Below the pieces are notes generated by a model, which worked only from the letters and a program-made list of their open reading frames with translations, was not told where the DNA came from and searched no databases. A program made the translations under genes and the position numbers. This document shows, piece after piece, positions 19,149-31,500 of a stretch of 64,000 nt of DNA. Positions within the stretch are counted from its first letter, which is position 1. Each line of letters starts with the position of its first letter. The stretch lies in NCBI RefSeq assembly GCF_963676685.1, contig NC_092346.1, forward strand, positions 44,947,289 through 45,011,288, written 5' to 3'. Source of the DNA: Mytilus edulis. Lineage: Eukaryota; Mollusca; Bivalvia; Mytilida; Mytilidae.

Positions 19149-21890
19149 CTATTTGGCCAAAAATACATGTTTATTCACAGTCCCTACCACATGCACACAA
19201 TGCAGTGCACTGGAGACCCGATTTTCCACATTAACAACGACCGAGACATCCTTTCTAACATCCACATTGTACAAGCTTTTGACAAAATGATGAGGCCTCA
19301 GAAAGAGTTTTTTTAAAAGGGATCCTCTTTGTCCCTCCGCCATCCATTAGCGCCTGGACTGGGTAGCATAAGAGCCAATCCAATGCTAGTCCCCCTTAAC
19401 ACCTTCCCTAGTATATTGCACGTTTTACATGCTGGAAAAGAGAAGACCAAGTTGAGGAAATAGCCTCAATTAGCCTTCCCTTTTGTGCAAATAGTTATTT
19501 TCTTGCTTCGTTAACCATGTTAGCCCCGTCTAATAAGTTTGTGCGATCTTACAGTAAAACCCCGGTAATTTCGGTTGATCAATCATCATTCTTTATGTTA
19601 AAGTTACATCTTCAATTGCAATCAATGACTCCCACGCAGTCTTTTTTCTTTACAAGCAAAGAGAGAACCGTATCACAAACGGTAAAGGCATTGATCACAA
19701 TACGTGCGTGTGATCACTTATTGCCTAGTACATTTGAAAGACCATTGAAAGATAGTAATCCAAAGTGTTTTGCCTTCCCAAACACAATCCATAGTTCGTC
19801 TACCCCTTATGTCACGGAATAGCGAAACAGTAATGACAGCATCATCAGTAACGACTTTTCGAATCATGACTCGTTTAAGTTCGTGTTTCACTGCATCAGA
19901 CACATGCACCATGATTCTAGTGTCAGCCTCTTAATTTGAACATGGTGCTAAATTTGAAATACATCACGTGGTGGATAACACTGAAAATTCTGAGCATTTG
20001 TTGCTACAACTACCATACTCATCAAAAATTTCATCCACTCTTGTTACAGTTTCAAGGTATTTTATTAAGGTAATGACATAATAATCAGCATACTCGTTAG
20101 GAAACACCCTGAAACTGTAACAATAGTGGATGTAGTCTCGGATGCGTACATAGACAATACTGGTAGTTTGAAGGCTGCTACAAGTAGCAAGAGCTACATT
20201 TTAGGGAAAGAGAATACACAGACGAATCAAGGGTCAAAACAAATTCCTCAAAATTGGCAAAGTGTTCTGAGAGAGGACGACAATAAGAAAGAAATTTTTA
20301 GTTTTCATTCACAGCAGCTTGCTTAATAAAATTTTGAGCAAAAGGAAGTTGTAGCAACAATTGCTCAGGATGTTCAGTGTTATCCACCACTTGATGATGT
20401 TTCAAGTTTAGCACCATCGAACAGTCGATACTGATGTCATTGCTGTTTCGCTATTCCGTGACATAGGGGCAGACTAGCTTTGGTTTGCCTTTGGAAGTGG
20501 GAAAAACTTTAGATATATACAAAATGTATCTATACATGACCTTTCAAATGCACTAGGAATTGAGAGAGTACACGTTTGCTGGAAAAGGAACTGTGTTGGT
20601 GACATGGATGGCGTTTGAAGATGTGACTTTAGCATTTAGAATGAGTACAAAGCAAGAAAACATGCGTTTTTGGGAGAAGAAAGACTTATTGAGGCTATTC
20701 CCACGACTCGGTCTAGTCTTTTACAGCATGTAAAGCGTGCAATATACCATAGCGGTTATGAATGAGTAACAAGCTTGAATTGGTTCCTATGCTAACTAGT
20801 CCAGGCGTTTATGAATGGCGAAGGAACACATATGATCCATGGGAACCCTTTTGAACTCTTAGTGAGGCCTCTTCATCTTATAAGGAGCTTGTACATTATG
20901 GATGTAAGAAACAATACCGGTCTTTGTAAATGTGGAAAATCAGCTCTCCGATTGTGAATAAACATGTATTTGCGGGCCAACGAGTATGCTGATTGGGTAG
21001 TATGTCCTTACCTCAATAAAATACATTGAAACTGTAACACGAGCGGATGAATTCTCGGATGTGTATGGTAGTTGTAGCAACAAATGTTCAGGATATTCTA
21101 TCCACAACGTTATGTATTTCAAGTTTAGCACTATGTTCACATTAAGAGGCAGACACTAGAATCATGGTGCATGTATCTGATGCAGTGAAACACGAACTTA
21201 AACGATTCATGATTCGAACATGTACAGTCGTTACTGATGATGCTGTCATTACTGTTTCGCTTCTCCGCGACATAGGGGTAGACGAACTATGGATTGTGTT
21301 TGGGAGGGCAAAAAACTTTGAATTAATATCTATCAATGACCTTTCAAATGCACTAGGCAATGAGTGATCACACACTTATTTTGATCCATGCCTTTACCAG
21401 TTGTGACACAGTTCTATCTTTGCTTGAAAAGAAAAAAAGACTGCGTGTGAGACATTGATGGCATTTGAAAATGTGACTTTAACATAAAGAATGATGATTG
21501 ATCAACCTAAATCACCGGGGTTTTACTATAAGATCGCACCACAAATTTAACAGATTGGGTTAACATGGTTAACGTAGCAAGAAAATAACTATTTGCGCAA
21601 AAGGGAAGGCTAATTGAAGCTATTCCCTCAACTTGGTCTTCTCTTTTCCAGCATGTAAAACGTGCAATATACTAGGGAAGGTGTTTAGGGGGACTAATGG
21701 ATGTCGAAGGGACAAAGAGGATCCCTTTTAAAAAAAACTCTTTCTGAGGCCTCATCATTTTGTCAGAAGCCTGTATATGTGGATGTAAGAAAGGATGATG
21801 TGAAAAATCGTGTCTCCCGTAGACTGCCTTGTGTGCATGAGGTGGTGATCGTGAATAAACATGTCTTTTTGGCCGAATTGTAGTAGCAGT
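19149..21890. pseudogene. Degenerate transposon-associated ORF, several rearranged fragments
   Basis: At least three decayed copies of one coding sequence lie here. On the plus strand, 20126-20326 reads DNTGSLKAATSSK, IPQNWQSVLREDDNK and EIFSFHSQQ; 20440-20760 and 21164-21367 read MVHVSDAVKHELKR, VTDDAVITVSL and GVDELWIVFG; 21701-21883 reads KGQRGSLLKK and EASSFCQKP. The minus strand repeats the last two parts at 19718-19912 and 19149-19343. I recall this as an uncharacterised protein common in marine invertebrate genomes, apparently carried by mobile DNA, ending in a Cys-rich region. Its function is unknown to me. Stops and frame breaks in every copy make it a pseudogene. Confidence 0.7.
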
Positions 21891-22597
21891 TTTTAAAATG
21901 TTATGTAGACGAAACGCACGTCTGGCGTATAAAATTATAATCCTGGTACTTTTGATAACTATTTAGTACTTATTATATTATACCGGAAGTAAGGGTTTTA
22001 AAGAAATATGTCTTTCATGAGAAGCACCAAAGAAATTGTTCCTGCACAATGTTATGAAAGTAGCAATATGTTTAAACATATATCAATTACCCTCCCTAAA
22101 AATAATTTTAGTACAATGTCCGCCATATTAGATTTTACCGGAAGTAGGGTTATTCAAGACATCTAATCTATATAATATATCCAAAAGTAGTAAAAAACAA
22201 AGGTTTGTACCAAACATTATGATAGTAGCATGATTATAACACCTTTTCACATACTAGCCTTCGATATTGGGCTGATATAAGTGTGAAGTCCGCCATTTTT
22301 ACTTTTACCGGAAGTGAAACATTTTTTTCAAATGCCTCCCTATCTGAAATAAAAGAGTAATAGATGAGGAAGGTCTATGCCAAATTTTATGCTTGTAGCA
22401 GGATGTGCACAATTTTTCACAAAGCCGCCGTACTATAGGGGCAGAATGGGTGAAAACCCGAAAAGACCGTATTCCGTATTTATCCAGACCACGTCCGTAT
22501 GAGGGTGTGACTTTTAGATATTCTTAATAAATTATCATTGGTTTCCCTCCCTCCTACTTATATTCCCCAGCCTCAAGAATCTCGATCATTTACCAAA

Positions 22598-25500
22598 ATG
22601 ATGTACAGGCGATACTGTTTGCATAAATTAACATGCTTCTGTAAACATTTTAAACGTTTAAAGTCGTCCGCAACAAAGACAGGTCTAAAGGATGAACCAA
22701 TGCAAAATATCAGAAATATTGGCATCATGGCACACATCAATGCCGGAAAAACAACAACATCAGAGAGAATGTTATTTTACTCTGGATTCACAAGGCATAT
22801 TGGTAACAATAATCTACACTTTTCATTGTTATCCATTTTGCACACAAGATGTTCTTGAAAAAAAAGTGACAGAAATACAAAAGGACTGACAGATGACAGT
22901 GTCCGACTGTCTGACATTGAAAAAACAAATTATTTTTTGCTAAAAAAGAAAGGTAGATCATAGATGTCAAATTATAAAATATACCAATCTCTAAATCACC
23001 CTGAGTCATGAAAAGTGGTGAATAAATTTTTTACTAAATTTTATCATCGGTATTTAAGGACATCATTCGTAAATATAGATCAACATGCAAACTTCTTATA
23101 CATGTACGTTCAGGTATTCCACTTCCAATATTTTATGGAAATATTCTTTATAAAGCACAAAATGTCAGTATTCACCTCAGAAGCTAACAAAACCTTTAAA
23201 TAGACTTATTAAGAAGGGATATAGTTACGATACTGTTGTCAGGTCATTAAAGATTGCATATTTTGCCGTTATTATTAATTCACTTATACATGTAGGGTCT
23301 TTGCATCGAAACTAAACACATTTATTATTAATAAACCAGTTGTTGGCATGACACAGGTTATGTTCTTCTCATATATGTTATGATGGTATGATACTAAACC
23401 CCTTACTGGGAGGATTGTGCCTGATATTCATATGATGAAGACATAATTTTTCAATCAGTTTAATTGAAGTCTGGAGCTGGCATGTCAGTTAACTGCTAGT
23501 AGTCTGATGTTATTTATGTATTATTGTCATTTTGTTTATTTTCTTTGGTTACATCTTCTGACATCATGCAGACTCTGACTTCTCTTGAACTGAATTTTAA
23601 TGTGCTTATTGTTATGCGTTTTCTTTTTTTTTGCATTGGCTAGAGGTATGGGGGAAGGGTTGAGATCTCACAAACATGTTTAACCCCGCCACATTTTTGC
23701 GCCTGTCCTAAGTCAGGATCCTCTGGCCTTTGTTAGTCAGTCTTGTATTATTTTAACTTTTAGTTTCTTGTGTACAATTTGGAGTTTAGTATGGTGTTCA
23801 TTATCACTGAACTTGTATATTGGTTTAGGGGCCAGCTGAAGGACGCCTCCGGGTGCAAGAATTTCTTGTTGCATTGAAGACCTGTTGGTGACCTTCTGCT
23901 GTTGTCTGCTCTATGGTCGGGTTGTTCTCTCTTTGGCACATTCCCCATTTCCATTCTCAATTTCATTTACAGACTATCAAAGATCTACCTTCAACACTAA
24001 ATTCTCAATAATGTCACAAAACATAATAGTTTAGTTCAACCTGGGAGCAAGGACGTATAACTAATATCTTATATACATCTTTGCTGGGAGGAAGTCCAAA
24101 TAATTCCAATGTTTTGAATGGCTATATTATTTTTCTGCTATGAGCATTTCTAAGTAAGGTTCAGCAAAGCATAATTTACAATATATGTAGCCAAAAAATA
24201 AAATAGCCATTCAAGACAACATACATGTTATTATTTGGACTACATGGGAGAGTGAGACAGGACCTTTAGAACTAGTACAGTCTGACAGGGGTACTACTTC
24301 TGCAACAGTGGTTTGACTCCGGCAGTGTACTTTATCCAGAAGAAGAAAATTCCAGTTGATTTTTTATCCACCAACAAAGATTCACTAGGTTTTTCTATCC
24401 TGGTCCAGTGTAAAACATCCACCAGTCATTATACATGTAAGGTTTTAAAAAGGATTTTTTGAAGGGGAAATACATATAAAAATGTGGTTTAATAGTTTTT
24501 AGTGTATTTGAAACTTGCATAGATGATTTATGTAAGAAGTGGAGAGTTTTCAATCCAAGGTATGTTCAAACTAGTGTTTTTGAACCAGGAATGATTATAT
24601 TACACTAGTGATTTTGTACCAGATTAATGATTGCACTAGTTATTTTATACTGGGATTAATTACACTAGTGCTTTAGATCCATACATTGGTGAACAGAGAT
24701 TAGTACTCATTTTGAACACATGATAACACAATAATGCTTATTAACAAATAAGATTTAAATATTATTTGTACATGTTGTATATAAAAATCCATATAATCAT
24801 ATGATTTAAAATTTTCACTTATTGTAATATTTATATGTATTGGAATGCCCAAGTTTTTCTGTGTATTTGCTTTTCGGTTTTATTTGCATATCTTCTATGT
24901 CAAAATTAAAAGATGCTTCTATAATTGAAAATTTATACATGTATAAGAACAAATCTGCTCTTTAGAATTGTTTCATATCAAGCTCAATGTCCTGATCATT
25001 GATAAAGTATTTTGAGTTATACAAATATCATCCCCCTCATCATTAATATTATTTACTAGATTGACTCAGTTTTAAAATATCAGCTAGTTAGATTATCATA
25101 AAATATTCTCTTGTATCTGCTTTTTGTAGGTAATGTTGATGATGGAGATACTGTGATGGACTACATGGAACAGGAGAGAAATCGTGGAATGACAATATCA
25201 TCAGCAGCAATCACACTTCATTGGAAAAAACACAAAATAAACCTTATAGATACACCAGGTCTGGTTATATTTAAATAATTTAATTTTGGATGTAACACGT
25301 CTTCTGATTGGCTGACGTTATTTTGTTATGAGCCCATAGACATAATTTAGTCATGTGACCATGACGTCATCAACGTTTTTTATGGTTTTCTACGGTTTAA
25401 AATGGAATGTAGAATTAAATTATAAGAAATGATTATATATTGATATCATATCGAAATAACATAAAAAATGTGGTGCACACTGTTAAATAACCCGCTACGC

Positions 25501-28500
25501 GCGTTATTCAGTGTGCACCAAATTTTTTATGTTATTTCTTCATAGACAGAAAAAATATTACAGTCATGCCTTAAATATACAATGTATAATTTAATTTTGG
25601 ATGTAACGCGACTTCTGATTGGCTGACGTTATTTTGTTATCAGCCCATAGACATAATTTAGTCATGTGACCGTGACGTAATCAACGTTTTTTCATGGTTT
25701 TCTAAAGTTAAAAATGGAATTTAGAATTAAATTCAATTGATCTTATGCATAAACAATAATTCCACCGCAACAATCCAAGCAAACATGTATTTTGTGACAT
25801 GTCACCATCTCACCTCAAAGTTTTCTTTTCATTTATCTACAGTAATTGATGGAAATTGACTGACGAAGTCACAGCATAAGGAGATCCAAACACATATTAT
25901 ATAATTGTTGTTCTGACATGAATCCAACAAAATTGGCAGTTGTGTTGAACTGCATAACTTTTATAATGGTTAGCAGATATGATATCAATATGTAACATTA
26001 AAGTATAAAGACTTACCATACTAAATTAAGAGTTGAAAACATTTATTGAAACATGTAAAGGAGTAGGTCCGGTAAGGCCCCTTTTTGGCCCAAAAATATA
26101 ACAGTTTTACAAAATTGTTAAAATGTAAACTTTTAGTTATTTATTGGACAGTTGAATGCTTCTGCTACATAAATATGGGCTGTTTTTGACAATACAATGC
26201 ACATATATCTGGTTGTAGCACCATTAAGTCATGCTAAATTACTGAAATCTTCAAAATTCTATCATTTTAGTTAAATTTTAGACGGTTTCCGTGTAAAACG
26301 AAAGTGGCCGCATTCGTGTTCATCCTTAATATTGCAATGTAAGTTGTATTTTATGATAATACATAACATATATAAAGGTTGTGGATGAACACGGATGCGG
26401 CCACTTTCATTTTTGACAAAAACCATCTGAAAAGTGCCCTTTTTTTTGCATATTTGAGAGATTTTTCATATTTGAGCTTCAATCGGATCGTTTTTAATGA
26501 CTTAATCAGTTAAAATCTTTCACATAAACTAATTGAATCAAGTGAAATAGACACTTAAGTGTTTAAAAAGTGGTCAAAATCTTTCGTCAGATGAAACTGA
26601 AATTTGAGGCCAAAATGAGTCCTTACCGGACCTACTCCTTTAAAGAAGTTAGTGTTTTATATAAATCAAGATGAAAATGCATATATTTTAGTTTCCCTCA
26701 GTATTCAGCTAATTAGTTCTCTTACAATATTAAAAGTGTGTCAAGAATAATGGACCAAAATATTGTCTTGTTTTGCCTGCATATTTGACCTGCTAAATAT
26801 TTTAAAGAGGAAAGAGAATAATTCTGAAATACTATTTGGGCAGCAGAAATTAAAAAAATAACCCAGATGTGTATAATTTCAGGTCATGTGGATTTTACAG
26901 TAGAAGTTGAAAGAAGCCTTAGAGTTTTGGATGGAGCTGTGACAATTATTGATGCTTCTGCTGGTAAGATAAATGTGAAAAGAGGACATGTGGAGTACAA
27001 ATTAAACCTCAAAAATTTTATAATCTATGCTACTCAAGGAAGAGACCGATTTCATTGAGCCACAACTCATTATAAACACTTTAAGTAACACAAACACTCA
27101 TTATTTACCAAGTCCTCAAAAAAAAAAAAAAAGTCTGAAATATTTGTGATATGATGTGTAGATGCAGTGTTTTGTATTTCCTAAATTTGTTTTTGAAACA
27201 ATCTTTTTCCTCAGAAAAAAACAAGTTTTTAGAAAATATCCAAATTTGGATAACCCTTATTGATCTGTGTTTTATATATACTTTTGTGGACCTACTGCCC
27301 TACAACTCAGCCAACAGCAAACTCGCATCACTCAAACACTTTCACTAAATATTACAACTTGAATAACTTTATTAAAGTTGCATCACTTAAAACTTATAAC
27401 AAACTCTGAGAAACATGTTTATAAATAAGATTGTTTTCTTCTTCTCTTAGTTAATCCTTTCTCGGAGCACCCAGTCACATAGACAGAACTCACACTACTG
27501 AAGAAATGTTTTAAATCGTCAGAGAGTTCTAGATTGTCTTCTTATTCTCTTAGTTAATCCTTTCTCGGAGCACCCAGTCACATAGTCAGAACTCACACCA
27601 CTGAAGAAATGTTTTAAATCGTCAGAGAGTTCTAGATTGTCTTCTTATTCTCTTAGTTAATCCTTTCTCGGAGCACCCAGTCACATAGTCAGAACTCACA
27701 CCACTGAAGAAATGTTTTAAATCGTCAGAGAGTTCTAGATTGTCTTCTTATTCTCTTAGTTAATCCTTTCTCGGAGCACCCAGTCACATAGTCAGAACTC
27801 ACACCACTGAAGAAATGTTTTAAATCGTCAGAGAGTTCTAGATTGTCTTCTTATTCTCTTAGTTAATCCTTTCTCGGAGCACCCAGTCACATAGTCAGAA
27901 CTCACACCACTGAAGAAATGTTTTAAATCGTCAGAGAGTTCTAGATTGTCTTCTTATTCTCTTAGTTAATCCTTTCTCAGAGCACCCAGTCACATAGACA
28001 GAACTCATACCACTGAAGAAATGTTTTAAATCGTCAGAGAGTTCTAAATTGTCTTCTTATTCTCTGAGTTATTTCCTTCGTTCTTGGAGCACATGTATCA
28101 CATAGAGACAGAACTTGACTCACACCTTTCTAAAACAAAAGAAATACTACAAACTAGTGCCACTGAGAAATGTTTAAATGGTCTGAAAGTTCTAGATTGT
28201 CCTTCTCTGAGTTATTTGCTCTGTTCTAAGAGCTACTAATTGGACATTCAAACTCATATGGAAGAAGAACTGACAAACCAAGGATTTGTATAGTCTTACT
28301 ATACAAATCCTTGGACAAACTTATAAAAATTATCAACATAATGCATTAGTACATAAAAACAGTTTGAAAAAAACAAATCCAATCTGTGTATCATCATAAT
28401 CGTTTCAAGTAGTCTTCAAGCTGCCCTTGCGCTGGTTTTTTCTAGTTTAATAATTATTAGCAATCCTACCACATCTTCTTATTTTTATATCGATTAGTTT

Positions 28501-31500
28501 CGTCTTCTAATCAGCTTATTGGGATTGTTGGTTAACAACTCCTAATTGTGTTATGCAAAAGGTTCTAAGAGACATGAGTTCATAATGAAACCTATTATGA
28601 GTCAGTTTTTACCAAATATATAGGGAGTCGGGGGACAAACTGTCATATAAGATTTAGATCCTATAATTAAAAAGTATGAAGGATAAAAAAATATCAAAAT
28701 CATTTCTTTCTGTGTTTTTTTTTTTACAGGAGTTGAAGCTCAAACTTTAACAGTATGGAGTCAAGCTAACAGGTACAAAGTACCTAGCATTGTCTTCTTG
28801 AATAAAATGGACAAACCAAAAGCTGATATTGAGAAATGTTTAAAATCAATTCAAGATAAACTGAAAATAAAACCTCTACTTGTCAACTTTCCTATACTTG
28901 ATGGTAATAGAGTTACAGACATTATCGATATTATAAAAATGCAAAAAATTACATATGACTTTGAAAGGAGTTCTGAAGGTCAAATGTTCCGTATAAAAGA
29001 TTTGGATTTTAAATCTGATCCAGAACTTTGGGAAATAGCATCAAATTTTAGAAACAATTTAATTGGCAGTTTATCAGATTACTGCGAAAATATAGCAGAC
29101 CGTGTTATAACAGACAGTGCCATTACAGCCGAGGACATTGATTTAGCTTTGAGAAATGCCACCATCAGCAGACATATTGTTCCGGTACTATGTGGTTCAT
29201 CACTTAAAAATGCCGGAGTGCAGCCATTGATAGATGCTGTTACTCATTATTTACCTAGTCCTTTAGAAAAAACAATGGATTTGGTTCAGTTCTATGAGAC
29301 AGACTTATGCGCCTATGCATTTAAAATTATACATGATAAACACAGGGGACCACTTACATTTCTTAGATTGTATTCTGGTGTTATGAATTTAGGTGAGATC
29401 TATAATGCCAATAAGAATATTAGAGAGAAACCATCAAGGCTGATTCAAGTATACTCTAATGAATATCATGATGTAAACACAGCCACGGCAGGAAACATCA
29501 TCTGTGTAGCAGGACTCAAGAAGGTATATTTATATTGAGACCTAATATAGATATGTTAATTTAGGTACCAAATCCTATAAAAAAATTTACACTAATATAC
29601 TACTTTTAACCAGTAAGGACATTATTATTATGTATCAGAAGTGAAAATTATAACATATCCTAGCCACTCTATGACTTTTTATTCACATAAATTTTGACTT
29701 ATCTGTCACAAACTGTCACAAACAGTATATTTAATTTTTATAGACCCAGACTGGTGACACTCTTACAGCAAGCAAGGCTACAGCAGAGATGGCAGCTAAA
29801 AACCTCCATCATCATCGTAAACTACAAGGATTGACAGAACATGATCCTGATGAAATTCCAGTCCTTGGTGGTATCAATATACACCCTCCAGTTTTCCTGT
29901 GTTCTGTTGAATCAGAATCTCCTTCAGTTCAGAGAAAGTTAGATTTAGCCTTGGAATGTCTAAAGAGAGAGGATCCCAGTCTCACGGTAGAGTATCTCAA
30001 TAGTTATTTTGTATAGTATATATCACTCAAATATACTGGTATTGCAAATTAAGAAGTAATTTGTGATGTTTTTATTATTGGAGATATTGTGAAGAGATAA
30101 GTATTAGTTAGTTAAAAACTATGATCACAATATTTGTATGCCATATTTAATGAAATTTGATCAATTAATCTTGCACTTTTTGTAAGTTGATCAACAGTTG
30201 CCATGGATAATTCCTTAATTTATCTGACTGATTTAAAAGTGGAGACAACATGGTTTACATTGTAATATAATTAACTAAGCAAAAGTTGTCTTTTATATTC
30301 AAAAAATAATATTGGATCATTTGTATTATAAGTTGGTGTACAAAAATAAATCACATGAGAATCTGGCTCTTGGTGAACCATCTTTTTTCTGTGTTTATGG
30401 TTTACTGTCTCATTGAGAATCATGCCACATCTCTCTGTGTCTACAGTTTATTAACATTGTCACTTAAGGGGGCTCACGGGTATAAATCAATTTTTTTTTC
30501 TAATATAGGATTTCGCTATATTTTTTTATAAATGAACGTTATCATATACTTTACAGATAATTGAAATAAAAAAATGGGGTCACCGTTCATTTAAGCTCAC
30601 AAGCTGCCTTCGAAAGAAGTAAACATTTTTGTTAATGTCTTTTTTTTTCTGTTGAACTAATAGGAGAAAAAGAGGTAATATCGAAATAAAAAAAGAACTA
30701 AATTACAGAAATTGCTTAAATTTTACAATTATTTAATTTATGTACAGCTTTTTTGAAACAATAATAAAAAATATAGGTCACCGATGAGTTTAAAAAGATA
30801 TTTCAGTTTTAATGCCAAAAAATGGCATTTTTGCACCGAAGGGAGATAACTGGGAGCATTTTGAATGATATAAACATTTAAAAAGTCATCTGGGGCCAAA
30901 CCGAATCGATTTTTGGGGTTTATTTTTGTACCATATCTTAAAGGGGCACTAGCTACGAGATATATAAAAAATCGAAAGTTTGATTTTTTTCTGTTCAATC
31001 AATAATGAAAGTGAAATAGTGAAATAACAATTTGCTTTTTGCAGCCAAAAATGTTCAATTTTGTCAAATTACGCTAAGAAACATTGATAATTAGTTATTC
31101 ACTTGCAAGTGAATGAGTCAACCTCTTTTAATCCGTATTCATGTGGACTTCAATTCAACCCCTAGCTAGAGATTGACAACGCATGCATAGTACATGTTCT
31201 GATTATTTAAAAAAAAAAGAAAGTCAACAATGCAAGTGAAACTACGGTAAATCATTTGATTACTAATTCAATGCACATAAAATCATTCTTATACGGTTAA
31301 AAACAATGAGAAACATCTATTTTTAATCTATAAAATAAAATCAAACAGACCTATAAAAATCCAATTGCACGTGTTGGTTTAATCTATTCATATCTTTATT
31401 TATGTTTACATCGCTTATATGGTCATCTGAGGTCAAATCAATAGTTAATTAGATGGCATCTGATTTAAGATACACACGAAACGAACCTACCGGTATATAT

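Larger units (their letters stand above)
18091..22435. mobile_element. 4.3-kb composite element with long inverted arms
   Basis: The left arm (about 18091-18600) and right arm (about 21980-22435) are inverted copies. They share TTGTGCACATCCTGCTACAA, TTTGGCATAGACCTTCCTCA and TTTCAGATAGGGAGGCATTT. Each arm is built of subrepeats about 170 bp long, each carrying CTTCCGG and, 10-17 bp on, ATGGCGGAC. The interior (19142-21890) holds fragments of a transposon-associated reading frame in both orientations. A family A repeat (18831-19140) is inserted in the left side and a short foreign segment (about 21895-21975) in the right. The outer ends contain CGGCGGCT. No intact transposase is visible. The right arm ends 163 bp before the GFM2 start codon. 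Confidence 0.8.
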
